Assembly: GCA_019429275.1 (NCBI GenBank)
Contig: JAHYJC010000015.1
Coordinates: 28,337 to 92,336 of the forward strand
DNA from: Lentimicrobium sp.
Lineage (GTDB): Bacteria; Bacteroidota; Bacteroidia; Bacteroidales; Lentimicrobiaceae
Direction of reading: 5' to 3'
DNA length: 64,000 bases
Shown here: positions 46,092 through 54,254 of the stretch, in pieces
How positions within the stretch are numbered: the first letter of the stretch is position 1
Layout: each line of letters opens with the position of its first letter
The notes under the pieces: generated by a model
The model's input: the letters and a program-made list of their open reading frames with translations, nothing else
Databases searched by the model: none
What the model was told of the DNA's origin: nothing
Translations under genes and position numbers: made by a program

Positions 46092-46307
46092 ATGCAAGAA
46101 AAATTTTATTCGGCCGAAGAAGTTGTTCCTTACAGGCCTCCGTTAGTATCGCTGCTACTCTCTCTACAACCCGGACAGGCTGTGAATTTCCCGAAAGAAA
46201 GAAGGACTTCTGTCATGGCTACAATTACTCGACTTCACAAATCAGCTTGCAGATTTAGAACCGTAAAAATTTCAGAAACCCAGTTTGCGGTCATTCGTGA
46301 ACTCTAA
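46092..46307 (+). CDS. Small early phage protein of unknown function
   Basis: A 71-residue protein, first gene rightward of the repressors. Basic C-terminal half (FPKERRTSVMATITRLHKSACRFRTVKISETQFAVIREL) could contact DNA, and the position is that of a Cro or antirepressor, but no HTH is recognisable. Function unknown. Confidence 0.65.
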   Translation: MQEKFYSAEEVVPYRPPLVSLLLSLQPGQAVNFPKERRTSVMATITRLHKSACRFRTVKISETQFAVIREL

Positions 46308-46317
46308 ATAGTCAAAC

Positions 46318-46497
46318 ATGAAAACCAAAACAACAGCAACAGGTATTTGGCTGACAGTTAGTTTACTCAGCCTATGCATTGGTTTCCCTGAAACCACACC
46401 TCTGATCAGGCAATTCGCATTCTATGGATTTGTCCTTTTGAATCTCTATGTAAGTGGTCGAATTTATACCAAACTACTCAATGAGCAGGATAGATAG
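46318..46497 (+). CDS. 59-residue two-helix membrane protein, missed by the ORF track
   Basis: Reads from ATG 46318 to TAG 46497: a short basic start then two hydrophobic segments (IWLTVSLLSLCIGF and FAFYGFVLLNLYVSG), ending NEQDR. Too short for the track cutoff. The next gene's ATG overlaps its last 17 bases, which supports translation. Holin-like size and topology, but an early-operon position makes a lysis role unlikely; could be a superinfection or membrane-associated early protein. Not identified. Confidence 0.6.
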   Translation: MKTKTTATGIWLTVSLLSLCIGFPETTPLIRQFAFYGFVLLNLYVSGRIYTKLLNEQDR

Positions 46498-46639
46498 CCT
46501 CGAAGAAACTTTGAGAACGGCATTGGCAGAAATTGAATTGCTCAGGATTGAGCACCAAAACCCATGCACCAAACCTAAAGTTACCACAAAAAGGCAGGAT
46601 AGAATCGAAAAGTATAAACTCAAACTTGCAAGGAGATGA
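46481..46639 (+). CDS. Short coiled-coil phage protein
   Basis: A 52-residue protein starting at the ATG at 46481 (the track extends 9 codons upstream). MSRIDSLEETLRTALAEIELLRIEHQ is a strong coiled coil; the C-terminus is very basic (KPKVTTKRQDRIEKYKLKLARR). Overlaps both neighbours, with ATGA at the downstream junction. Unknown function. Confidence 0.6.
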   Translation: MSRIDSLEETLRTALAEIELLRIEHQNPCTKPKVTTKRQDRIEKYKLKLARR

Positions 46640-46899
46640 GCTACATCAATTTAATCTTAATCGAAGTCAATGGTTTTGAGTTCGAAGTGAAATATGAATA
46701 CACACCGGAAGAACCTGATACATGGTATACGCCCGGACACGGCCCAGAAGCCGAAATCATTGCTATTTACACCACGAAAGAAATCGACGGCAGAAAAACC
46801 AAAATTGATATCACGAAGGAGATTGAAGCAGTCAATGACTGTGAGGAATTTCTTGAAGAAATCATGAGGTACGAAGCCGAAGTTGAATATGAATATTAA
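46636..46899 (+). CDS. Acidic small phage protein
   Basis: An 87-residue strongly acidic protein (EVKYEYTPEEPDTWYTPGHGPEAEIIAIYTTKEIDG, ending MRYEAEVEYEY). Resembles small hypothetical proteins of Bacteroidetes phages and mobile elements; no domain recognised. Its start overlaps the preceding gene by 4 bases. Confidence 0.7.
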   Translation: MSYINLILIEVNGFEFEVKYEYTPEEPDTWYTPGHGPEAEIIAIYTTKEIDGRKTKIDITKEIEAVNDCEEFLEEIMRYEAEVEYEY

Positions 46900-46916
46900 C
46901 CCTAAATCTCAAACCA

Positions 46917-47825
46917 ATGAGCGACAAAATGCAATTGACAGGTGCGATGCTGAATGCATTGAAACCTCTCGAACTGCCGGAGAACGAGGCAGTACAACAG
47001 AAATTCGTTTCGCTGTACAATTCCATTCATGGAACGGCACAGGGCGAAATGATTTACGCCAAAGAATGTTTCAACTTCAAAAGACTTGTTGCAGAAAACA
47101 AGTCTTTGCAGGAATGCACCCCTTTGAGCCTCTACGGAGTTTTTCTCGACACAGCCGTTAACGGCCTTAGTCTTGAAACAGGAACCAAGCCTCTTGCCTA
47201 TGTCGTACCGAGAAGGGCCAATATAGGAACGAAAGAACAGCCAAGGTGGGAGAAACGGGCTTACCTTGTTGTCAGCCCTTACGGAGAACTGGTAATGCGA
47301 ATGAGGGCAGGTCAGATCAGACACGCTGACAATCCGGTCATTGTTTACGAAGGAGACACTTTTGAACCTTTCCTTGACGACAATGGCTGCAAGAGGATTC
47401 ACTACAAGGCTTTAATTCCCCGCAAGTCGAACAATATCATAGGTGCCTTCATCAGGATTACCCGGCATGATGGTACGATTGATTTTGAATACCTCGTTTC
47501 TGAGGATATCCAACGCCTTAAAAATTACTCTGACAAGGCAAATTTCGGAAAGGTTAACCCTCTCTACACTTCTAATGCAGGACAGATTGACCCGGGCTTC
47601 CTTGCCGGAAAGATGATCAAACATGCCTTCCGCACTTATCCGAAAGTCAGGACTGCCGGAGTGTTGACCATTACTGAAGAAGTTTTGGAAAAGCAGGACA
47701 TCGATTACGGAGTTGAAATTCAAGATGCAGCGCAGATTGCCCCTGTAACCTCTGAAGAAGCCACGGCCGATGCCGAAGAAGTAACAATGATTGAGCCTGC
47801 ACAAGTCGAACATGATATTTTTTAA
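46917..47825 (+). CDS. recT: RecT-family single-strand annealing recombinase
   Basis: A 302-residue phage recombinase that binds single-stranded DNA and promotes annealing. Family core: ECTPLSLYGVFLDTAVNGLSLETGTKPLAYVVPRRAN, AYLVVSPYGELVMRMRAGQI, NNIIGAFIRITRHDG and GFLAGKMIKHAFRTYPKVR. The acidic C-terminus (VTSEEATADAEEVTMIEPAQVEHDIF) could recruit partners, much like an SSB tail. It works with the RecE-like nuclease encoded two genes on. Confidence 0.9.
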   Translation: MSDKMQLTGAMLNALKPLELPENEAVQQKFVSLYNSIHGTAQGEMIYAKECFNFKRLVAENKSLQECTPLSLYGVFLDTAVNGLSLETGTKPLAYVVPRRANIGTKEQPRWEKRAYLVVSPYGELVMRMRAGQIRHADNPVIVYEGDTFEPFLDDNGCKRIHYKALIPRKSNNIIGAFIRITRHDGTIDFEYLVSEDIQRLKNYSDKANFGKVNPLYTSNAGQIDPGFLAGKMIKHAFRTYPKVRTAGVLTITEEVLEKQDIDYGVEIQDAAQIAPVTSEEATADAEEVTMIEPAQVEHDIF

Positions 47826-47837
47826 TCCACAACAGCA

Positions 47838-49049
47838 ATGGAAACACAAGAATTGACCAAAACTGCAACCAATACAGCGGTTGCCATTCCTGCCAACTTG
47901 CAGGTTTTAATGCAAACAGCCCCCGAAATCCTTACAACAAATCGGACAAGGGTGCAGAGGGCAAATGATGCCGGACAAGCCCTGCTTGAAAAGATGAATG
48001 CCGGCATGAACGAAATTACCTACAATCAGGGAATGGAGTTTATCGCTAAAATTCGCAAGACTATCGCAGTCATGAATGAGAACCGGAAACCCATTACTCA
48101 GATCATTGGCGAAATAAGCAAACAGTTTACAAGCCTCGAAGCAGACTTGGATGTCAAAGGCAAGGGCACAATCCCTGCAAAGATTCAAGGCAAACTCGAT
48201 GAATTTGCAGCCGACCTTGCCCGGAAGAAAGCCGATGAAGAAAGGCTTGCAGCCCTCAGGATTGCAAAGGAGAAGGCAAGAATTGAAGTCAAGGCCGATG
48301 TCGAAATAAAGCTGAACGAATACTTCGCTAAATACCTGAAAGATTCGATTGACAGCCTGAACCGGTATTGGGCCGGTGTTACCCTCCAAACCTTTGATGA
48401 AGTAAGTACCGAAATCATGAATTTGGATATGAGCTTTGAAGAAAACGCTTTCGGCTTATTCACTTATTCCAATCAAAACATACACCTGATGCCAGGAGAA
48501 GTCCTCGAAATCAAAAAGGCTGCAATGGCAAGCAAGATCCCTGAGTTTCAAAAGAAATTCGTTGAACTGTATAATCACAGAAGGCAGGAGATCATTGACC
48601 TATTCAACTCCAAACACGCTGAACTCCTTGAAATCGAAAATGCCAACGCACAGGAGGCCGAAAGATTAAAGAAAATTGCTGAGGAAAGGGAAAGGGCAGC
48701 CGAAGCAGATGCCCTTCGCAAATCGCAGGAGTTGTTGCATAAAGCCAATGCCGAAGTCGAAGTGACCAAATCAACCGAAACAGTTAACTCCCTATTTTCG
48801 GAGAGTATGTCGGTTGCTGCTCCAGCAGTAAAAATCAAAGAGCAAATAGCAATCAATGTCAATGGCCCGGCAGGGTGGATGGCGCTGCTTGCTTTCTACT
48901 TTGAAAAGGAAGCAAAAGGATTGACACCTGAACAGCTCGAGAAGAAGTTTGGGTTTGCCCGAAAATTCGCTGAAAGCTATTTCGACAAGCATGGTGAAGA
49001 AATCAATTCTCCATTCCTTACTTATGTGAAAACTGCAAAGGCAAAATAA
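47838..49049 (+). CDS. Long coiled-coil phage protein between RecT and the nuclease
   Basis: A 403-residue protein of unknown family. Predicted long helices with many charged heptads (LARKKADEERLAALRIAKEKARIEVKADVEIKLNEYFAKYL; KHAELLEIENANAQEAERLKKIAEERERAAEADALRKSQELL), and a C-terminal globular part ending FGFARKFAESYFDKHGEEINSPFLTYVKTAKAK. The ATG is preceded by the CCACAACAGCA leader. Conserved position in the recombination cassette suggests a recombination accessory or structural DNA-binding role, but this is inference. Confidence 0.8.
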   Translation: METQELTKTATNTAVAIPANLQVLMQTAPEILTTNRTRVQRANDAGQALLEKMNAGMNEITYNQGMEFIAKIRKTIAVMNENRKPITQIIGEISKQFTSLEADLDVKGKGTIPAKIQGKLDEFAADLARKKADEERLAALRIAKEKARIEVKADVEIKLNEYFAKYLKDSIDSLNRYWAGVTLQTFDEVSTEIMNLDMSFEENAFGLFTYSNQNIHLMPGEVLEIKKAAMASKIPEFQKKFVELYNHRRQEIIDLFNSKHAELLEIENANAQEAERLKKIAEERERAAEADALRKSQELLHKANAEVEVTKSTETVNSLFSESMSVAAPAVKIKEQIAINVNGPAGWMALLAFYFEKEAKGLTPEQLEKKFGFARKFAESYFDKHGEEINSPFLTYVKTAKAK

Positions 49050-49681
49050 TGGACAACTACTTCACCCGAAATGAAGTATCGAACTCAGACCTATCGGCAC
49101 TAAAAGACTACCTGTTGTGCGCTGATAGGTCTGATTTTGGTAAAGAAAATGCCTATCGATTCGGCTCCCTTATCGATGCGATGATAACCGAGCCACACCG
49201 GATAAACTATTATAAGTTGACTTGCGATGATGTTATTTACACCCTTGAGGAGTTTGAAACAGCAAAACAGATGAAGAAGGCTTTCATGGCGGACCCGGTT
49301 GCTTCGCAAATGCTAAAGTTATCCGAAACCCAGAAAGTCTTTATTGAACTTGCCAACCTTCATTATGGCAACCTCCCTTTTACGCTCCCTATGCGCTGCA
49401 AGTTTGATTTGTGGATGCCTTCCGCAAAGTTTGGAGGCGACCTGAAAAGCACTGCAGCAGCAACTCAGGCGCAGTTTGAGGACGCTGTCCGGCATTTTGA
49501 TTATGACCGGCAAAGGGCTGTTTACATGACTTTATCAGGAGCAGAGAAAGATGTGCTGATAGGCGTATCGAAGAAAAACTTTAAAGTTTTCAAAATATTC
49601 ATTGACCGGCAAAGTGAATTGTTTAAGTCCGGCATGGAGAAGTTTACAGAGCTTGCGTTCAAGTGGTGGACGCTGTTTTAA
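49049..49681 (+). CDS. RecE/DUF3799-like PD-(D/E)XK exonuclease
   Basis: A 210-residue nuclease. Begins RNEVSNSDLSALKDYL, resembling the SxSxL start of the PDDEXK_1/DUF3799 family; active-site elements are KFDLWMPS, GDLKST (the D-x-K core) and YDRQRAVYM, a family helix. It is short for RecE, but sits in the recT cassette, with start and upstream stop overlapping as TAATG. Predicted to resect double-stranded ends for RecT annealing. Confidence 0.75.
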   Translation: MDNYFTRNEVSNSDLSALKDYLLCADRSDFGKENAYRFGSLIDAMITEPHRINYYKLTCDDVIYTLEEFETAKQMKKAFMADPVASQMLKLSETQKVFIELANLHYGNLPFTLPMRCKFDLWMPSAKFGGDLKSTAAATQAQFEDAVRHFDYDRQRAVYMTLSGAEKDVLIGVSKKNFKVFKIFIDRQSELFKSGMEKFTELAFKWWTLF

Positions 49682-49704
49682 ACAACCCTTAATCCATTCC
49701 ACAA

Positions 49705-50598
49705 ATGGGACGAATTGAAAAGAATAATTGCGACTACTTTCCTCACTTGGTTACCATGCGTAACCACAGGAAAGTCAAGGCCTTGCGAAATAAATTCGGG
49801 CAGGTGCTTGGATATGCCTTTTGGTCGATGGTTCTGGAATACCTGACTGAGCAGGACGGAAACGAGTTTGAATATAGCGAGGACGAAATTGAAATGTTTG
49901 CAGCCGAACTTTCCATTGAGCCAGAAAAAGCAAAAGCCATGATTGAATACTGCCTTAATCGGGAACTCCTGTTTTTGAACAGCGAAAACTTCATCTATTC
50001 CAACAGCCTCAATGCCTACCTATCACCTGTCTATGACAAACGCATGAGGGCAAGGAAAGCAAGCGAAACGAGAGAAAGACGTGAGAACGGGCGTTTCTGT
50101 CACAGTAATTCCAACACTCCCGGTATTTCTGTGACAGAAAAACCACAAAGTAAAGTAAAGGAAAGTAAAGAAAAGGAAAGTAAAGTAGATGAAATAATTC
50201 CCGAAAAATCTGAACCTGAAATCTTAATCGTGGACGCTGAAGTTATCGAAGAATTACCGGCAAGTGAGAATCGAAACATCAAACCTAAAGGCAAAAAGAT
50301 ATTGTTTGCCGAATCAGTCCTGCTTTCGGAAGAAGAATACAGGAGCCTCGTTGCAACCAATGGAGAGCCAGGTGCAAAGCGAATTATTGAAATTCTTGAT
50401 AACTACAAAGGTTCATCTGGCAAGAAATACAAATCTGACTACAAGGCAATTTTAAGTTGGGTTATTGACCGCTATAACAAAGAGAACTATGGAAATCCAA
50501 AACAATACAGCAGCCTTGCAGGTAAGGCCCAAACAGCAGACAATCTTATTAACTCAATGTTCCGCAAAGAAGGACACAATGGAGCTGATGATTGCTGA
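49705..50598 (+). CDS. DUF4373 phage replication initiation protein
   Basis: A 297-residue protein. The N-terminal winged-helix-like DUF4373 (Lin1244/Lin1753) domain is clear: YFPHLVTMRNHRKVKALRNKFGQVLGYAFWSMVLEYL. The middle is a low-complexity Lys/Glu/Ser linker (SKVKESKEKESKVDE) encoded by an AAAGTAAAG-type DNA repeat, and the C-terminal part (NYKGSSGKKYKSDYKAILSWVIDRY) resembles a DnaD-type tail. These proteins act as phage replication initiators or helicase loaders. The linker DNA together with two TTTCTGTSACAGAAA dyads looks like an origin inside the gene, as in lambda O. Confidence 0.82.
   Translation: MGRIEKNNCDYFPHLVTMRNHRKVKALRNKFGQVLGYAFWSMVLEYLTEQDGNEFEYSEDEIEMFAAELSIEPEKAKAMIEYCLNRELLFLNSENFIYSNSLNAYLSPVYDKRMRARKASETRERRENGRFCHSNSNTPGISVTEKPQSKVKESKEKESKVDEIIPEKSEPEILIVDAEVIEELPASENRNIKPKGKKILFAESVLLSEEEYRSLVATNGEPGAKRIIEILDNYKGSSGKKYKSDYKAILSWVIDRYNKENYGNPKQYSSLAGKAQTADNLINSMFRKEGHNGADDC
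50094..50190. repeat. Origin-like dyads and purine tract inside the initiator gene
   Basis: Two 15-base dyads, TTTCTGTCACAGTAA at 50094 and TTTCTGTGACAGAAA at 50126, followed by ACCACAAAGTAAAGTAAAG and further AGTAAAG repeats to about 50190. A matching module lies at 60337-60432. Confidence 0.7.
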
Positions 50599-51211
50599 GA
50601 AGGGCTTGACCTTGGACGTTGCAATCAAATCAATGCACGTTGCAGAACTAACAAAACAACTTGGCGAAAAGGATATGCTGAAAGCAGTTACCGGAGCCAT
50701 TCTCGTGGCTGCAGAGTACTTCAATGTCAAGGGAGGTATCAATGAGTCACAGGCCGTTCAAACTGCTTCCCTATGGATTGAGCAGTACCCTCTGGAAACC
50801 TTTGAAGATTTGCTTCTATGCCTCAAAAATGCGAAGCTCGGCAAGTATGGCATCGTTTACAACCGGATTGACGGTCAGACAATCTTTGAATGGTTCAGGG
50901 CTTACCTCGATGAAAAGTATGAACGCTTCGAGCAAATGAAGAAGCAGGAGAAAATGGACGCAATGGCTGAATCTGAAGTGTTTATTGGCCTTGCTGCAAA
51001 GGTGCTTTCAAACAAACCCAAAGCAGAAGAATGTACAAGCCAGATAAGTCATGAATCACACCTCCAAAAATTTAAAGAGATGCTGGCTGACATGGGAAAG
51101 CATGAATTACTCGATGCAAAAAGGTATTACTTAAAGCAAAACTCACAAACCTTAAGCGGAGTTTTTCAGGACTATATCGACCTGATTAACGAAGCTATTC
51201 TATTGAAATAA
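50489..51211 (+). CDS. DUF6633-like phage replication-associated protein
   Basis: About 240 residues from the ATG at 50489 (tracked start is a TTG 8 codons earlier). The middle segment QTASLWIEQYPLETFEDLLLCLKNAKLGKYGIVYNRIDGQTIFEWFRAYLDEKYERFE matches proteins annotated DUF6633 in Bacteroidetes mobile elements. It follows the DUF4373 initiator and overlaps it by 110 bases; a later ATG at 50579 would reduce the overlap to 20 bases, so the start is uncertain. A helicase-loader or replication-accessory role is plausible by position only. Confidence 0.75.
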   Translation: MEIQNNTAALQVRPKQQTILLTQCSAKKDTMELMIAEKGLTLDVAIKSMHVAELTKQLGEKDMLKAVTGAILVAAEYFNVKGGINESQAVQTASLWIEQYPLETFEDLLLCLKNAKLGKYGIVYNRIDGQTIFEWFRAYLDEKYERFEQMKKQEKMDAMAESEVFIGLAAKVLSNKPKAEECTSQISHESHLQKFKEMLADMGKHELLDAKRYYLKQNSQTLSGVFQDYIDLINEAILLK

Positions 51212-51223
51212 CAATCCTAAATC

Positions 51224-51475
51224 ATGTTAAAAGATTCCAAAGCAGTAAGCAAAATGAGACCCTGGCTGATTGAGCAACGGGAAAAACTTCTCGAAGCTGA
51301 AATGAGGCGAAAAAGCCTCTACCATAAGCTCGACAAAGTAAAAGGACTTGACGAGTACACAAATATTTGCTGTCAATTATCCACACTTGACTTGAAGATT
51401 GAGGCCATGAAAGCAAGATTGAAAGGAAATTGGGGAATGTCACAAACCGAATTCTTCAAACTTTCTGCAAAATAG
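51224..51475 (+). CDS. Small helical phage protein
   Basis: An 83-residue, mainly helical, basic protein (LIEQREKLLEAEMRRKSLYHKLDKVKGLDEYTNICCQLSTLDLKIEAMKARLKGNW). No family recognised. Lies 12 bases after the DUF6633-like gene in the same operon. Confidence 0.65.
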   Translation: MLKDSKAVSKMRPWLIEQREKLLEAEMRRKSLYHKLDKVKGLDEYTNICCQLSTLDLKIEAMKARLKGNWGMSQTEFFKLSAK

Positions 51476-51487
51476 GTGACAACAACA

Positions 51488-51670
51488 ATGGCAAAGAAGA
51501 AGAACAACCATACCCTGTTTCCTGATGAAACGGAAAAACCTAATTGCCCTGTCATTTGCCCGCAGTGCGGAATGCCTTTAGAAGTTGATTTAGAAATCTG
51601 CTGGATGTGTTGTGAGAAAATTACTGCACCCGAAAAAAATATCGCAAACAACTGTCCTACAAATGAATAA
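51488..51670 (+). CDS. Zinc-ribbon small protein
   Basis: A 60-residue protein starting at the ATG at 51488, which is preceded by the GACAACAACA leader; the tracked start is a GTG four codons earlier. Two Cys pairs form a likely zinc ribbon (CPQCGMPLEVDLEICWMCCE). Function unknown; may bind nucleic acid or a partner. Overlaps the start of the next gene by 8 bases. Confidence 0.65.
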   Translation: MAKKKNNHTLFPDETEKPNCPVICPQCGMPLEVDLEICWMCCEKITAPEKNIANNCPTNE

Positions 51671-52073
51671 CAAACCAAACACCCCACGCAAGGCCAAAAT
51701 ATCGAAACCTACAAGGGATATTGGTTCGGAAAAATCAGACATGTTTGTTAAAATAGTCAAATCAGTGAATGGACTTGATGTAGTGAAGGAATACCGGTTC
51801 ACTCCCGAAAGAAGATGGAGGCTCGACTACGCCATTCCAACTCACATGATTGCCATTGAAGTTGAAGGTGGAGCTTTCACCAGTGGAAGGCACACCCGGG
51901 GAAAGGGATTTATCGCTGATATGGAGAAGTACAATGAACTTACCTGCCTTGGTTGGTCGCTTATCCGGGTAACACCCCAAAACCTACTCACATCAAAAAC
52001 ACTCGAAAACGTTCATAGATGTGCTGAAAACTATAATTTCTTAGTAAAAAATTACCATAGTGGTAGTTTTTGA
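51663..52073 (+). CDS. PD-(D/E)XK-type endonuclease (VRR-NUC/DUF559-like)
   Basis: A 136-residue protein from the ATG at 51663. The core RRWRLDYAIPTHMIAIEVEGGAFTSGRHTRGKGFIADMEKYNELTCLGWSLIRVTPQNL has the D...ExE pattern of small PD-(D/E)XK nucleases often found in phage replication modules, where they may resolve branched DNA. The exact family is not certain (VRR-NUC, DUF559 or RecU-like). Confidence 0.7.
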   Translation: MNNKPNTPRKAKISKPTRDIGSEKSDMFVKIVKSVNGLDVVKEYRFTPERRWRLDYAIPTHMIAIEVEGGAFTSGRHTRGKGFIADMEKYNELTCLGWSLIRVTPQNLLTSKTLENVHRCAENYNFLVKNYHSGSF

Positions 52074-52109
52074 TGCAATGCATCGTATTTTTACACAAAA
52101 ATCATAACC

Positions 52110-52748
52110 ATGTCAGAAGAATTAAAAATCATCTACCGGCAGCTATCTGAACTGATTGAGCCTGATTACAACCCTCGCAAAATATCAGCAAAACAGAGGG
52201 AGGAAATTAAGAAGTCCCTGATGAATTTCGGTTTCGTGCAACCGCTTGTGGTCAATATGCACCCGGAAAGAGAAAACATTGTTATCGGTGGTAATCAGAG
52301 GAAGAAGATAGCCGAAGCAATGGGACACGAAACTGCACCCTGTATCGAAGTAAATCTTGACCTCGAAAAGGAGAAGGAGCTTAACCTTAGGCTGAACAAA
52401 AATCAGGCTGAATTTGATGTTGACCTGCTGAACGAATTCTTTGACCGGGAATTCCTTTTTGACATTGGATTTACTGAAAAGGAAGTCGGTAAACTCGAAA
52501 GTGAGTTTGACCAAAAATTCAATGCAATCACGAATGATGAAGCTGAAATGCCGATTGTTCCTAAGTTCAATGAGAAGTACAATTCCATTATCATTTTCTG
52601 CAACAATGAGTTGGACTTCAATTGGATTCGCAATGTCCTCAAACTTCAAAGGCACAAGGACTACAAAAATTCAAGAGTTGGCGAAGCACACGTTTTGACT
52701 GTTCAGAATTTTCAGGAGATTTGGGAGGAGGCCGTTAACCATGAATAA
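52110..52748 (+). CDS. ParB/Srx-domain phage protein
   Basis: A 212-residue protein. The N-terminal ParB-like domain is clear: LIEPDYNPRKISAKQREEIKKSLMNFGFVQPLVVNMHPERENIVIGGNQRKKIAEAMGHETAPCIEV, including the GGNQR phosphate-binding loop used for CTP in ParB relatives. It lacks the HTH of partition proteins; the C-terminal part (YNSIIIFCNNELDFNWIRNVLKLQ) is a separate alpha/beta unit. Phage proteins of this type are found next to DNA-modification enzymes and terminases. Its stop overlaps the first glycosyltransferase start by 8 bases. Confidence 0.85.
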   Translation: MSEELKIIYRQLSELIEPDYNPRKISAKQREEIKKSLMNFGFVQPLVVNMHPERENIVIGGNQRKKIAEAMGHETAPCIEVNLDLEKEKELNLRLNKNQAEFDVDLLNEFFDREFLFDIGFTEKEVGKLESEFDQKFNAITNDEAEMPIVPKFNEKYNSIIIFCNNELDFNWIRNVLKLQRHKDYKNSRVGEAHVLTVQNFQEIWEEAVNHE

Positions 52749-53484
52749 GATACCTGTTGTTTGTCCGAGCAAAGGCCGCTTCAACAATGTAAAAACCCTG
52801 CAATTTTTCCCTGACCTTGTCCTTGTCGTGCCACACTACGAAGTCGAACAATACAAGGAGAATTACCCTGATACCGAAGTAATCGGCACTCCAAAACACA
52901 TCAAAGGGATTACACCAACAAGGCAATGGATTATTGAGCAATGGGACGATGTCTTTATGATTGATGATGATGTTGAAGCAGTAAGAAGGAACTTTACCCT
53001 CCCGAATGAGGAGTACAATATTGAAGATTCTGTTACTGTCAGAGATATTCTTGAAACTACCGCAGGCATCGCTAAAGATATTGGCGCAAAGGTCTATTCC
53101 TTCGGCAAAGTCAAAAACCCTCTTGAGTACAACTCCTTCAAACCGATTGACCATGTTGGCTACATGAATGCTTCGTTTTGTGGATTCATGAAAGGGCATG
53201 GACTTAGTTACGACCTCTCAATGTCAGAAGGAGAAGATCATTACATATCCTGCCTGACGATTTACAAGCACCGGTATTGCCTTATCGACAACAGATACAC
53301 CTTTCAAACGCAAGGTAACTTCAAAGCATTGGGCGGTTGTAATGACTACCGAACCCGGGAAAGCATGATCAAGAACACCCTATACCTACGCAAGAAATTC
53401 GGAGAAGTTATCAAATTCAAAGAAGCAACCGCAATTAAGAAGAACGTCAATTTTGGCGAAAGGTCACTCATATTCCCGTACTGA
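52741..53484 (+). CDS. TAGT-like glycosyltransferase 1 (TET-associated glycosyltransferase family)
   Basis: A 247-residue GT-A-type glycosyltransferase. It begins VVCPSKGRFNNVKTL (PSKGR at residues 9-13) and has the metal/nucleotide-sugar motif MIDDDVEA with Asp75-77, followed by KGITPTRQWI before it and MNASFCGFMKGHGLSYDLSMSEGEDHYISCLTIYKHRYCLID after it. These match what I recall of the TET-associated glycosyltransferases described by Iyer and colleagues, which sugar-modify hydroxylated DNA bases. No TET/JBP enzyme lies in the window. Its stop overlaps the next start (TGATG). Confidence 0.7.
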   Translation: MNKIPVVCPSKGRFNNVKTLQFFPDLVLVVPHYEVEQYKENYPDTEVIGTPKHIKGITPTRQWIIEQWDDVFMIDDDVEAVRRNFTLPNEEYNIEDSVTVRDILETTAGIAKDIGAKVYSFGKVKNPLEYNSFKPIDHVGYMNASFCGFMKGHGLSYDLSMSEGEDHYISCLTIYKHRYCLIDNRYTFQTQGNFKALGGCNDYRTRESMIKNTLYLRKKFGEVIKFKEATAIKKNVNFGERSLIFPY

Positions 53485-54254
53485 TGAAAATTCTGATCTG
53501 CATACCTTCAAAAGGAAGGCCGTATGACCTCAAAACTACTGAATGGCTCGCTAAATGCTCCCTGCCTGAAAACTGCCATGTAAAAGTATTCGTTGAACCT
53601 CAGGAGAAACGGTATTACAACCTTTCCCTGCCAAAGAAAGATTGGCTGTTTACGCTCCCTGAAAATGACAGAGGGAAAGGATATGCCATGTTTATCGCTA
53701 CTCAATACGCCAAAGAAAACGGCTACGATTTGCAGTTTTTCATGGACGATGATATTAACGGATTCATTGATTTCAGGGCAAAGTCGGCTTTCAAGGTCGA
53801 TGTTTTTAACAACCTGCTCAGAGATATACCAACTGCCTTTGAGAATGATGAAAAACTCGGACTTGTCAGATTCCTTTCAGCCCGGGCCTTCTACTTCGTC
53901 AAAAACAAACAGCAGCAATTCGTGTACAAAAATCAGGGTGCCTGGGGTACGATGTTAGTCAGAACCAATCAAAACAAAATCTGCCCTGAGATTACTCACT
54001 ACGACGACACCGCTATTCAACTCTACCTATGGAGAGAAGGATTCCACGCCCTCACATACGGACTTGCAGGAGTTAATGTCGAAGTCTATACCAACAAAGG
54101 AGGTTACCAAATCCGGGACAGAAAAAAAGATGCCGAAGATGCTATTGAATTCCTGAAAAGGGATTTTCCAAAAGTATTCATGAAGTCAGCAACCCACACT
54201 CTCGGTTACGATATTGATATTGAAGCATACAAACCCAAAACAGAAAACCTGTAA
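53484..54254 (+). CDS. TAGT-like glycosyltransferase 2
   Basis: A 256-residue paralogue of the preceding gene: MKILICIPSKGRPYDLKTTEWL (PSKGR at 8-12) and FMDDDINGF with Asp88-90. The acceptor part differs (RFLSARAFYFVKNKQQQFVYKNQGAWGTMLV, EITHYDDTAIQLYLWREGFHALTYGLAG), so it probably uses another sugar or acts on the first sugar. Immediately overlaps both neighbouring glycosyltransferase genes, indicating strict co-expression. Confidence 0.68.
   Translation: MKILICIPSKGRPYDLKTTEWLAKCSLPENCHVKVFVEPQEKRYYNLSLPKKDWLFTLPENDRGKGYAMFIATQYAKENGYDLQFFMDDDINGFIDFRAKSAFKVDVFNNLLRDIPTAFENDEKLGLVRFLSARAFYFVKNKQQQFVYKNQGAWGTMLVRTNQNKICPEITHYDDTAIQLYLWREGFHALTYGLAGVNVEVYTNKGGYQIRDRKKDAEDAIEFLKRDFPKVFMKSATHTLGYDIDIEAYKPKTENL

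Noticed and set aside
46902-47402. 166-aa minus-strand ORF
   Set aside because: Antisense to recT, whose family match is clear.
47907-48389. 160-aa minus-strand ORF
   Set aside because: Antisense shadow of the coiled-coil gene in the recombination cassette.
52185-52655. 156-aa minus-strand ORF
   Set aside because: Antisense to the ParB-like gene; the sense protein has clear motifs.
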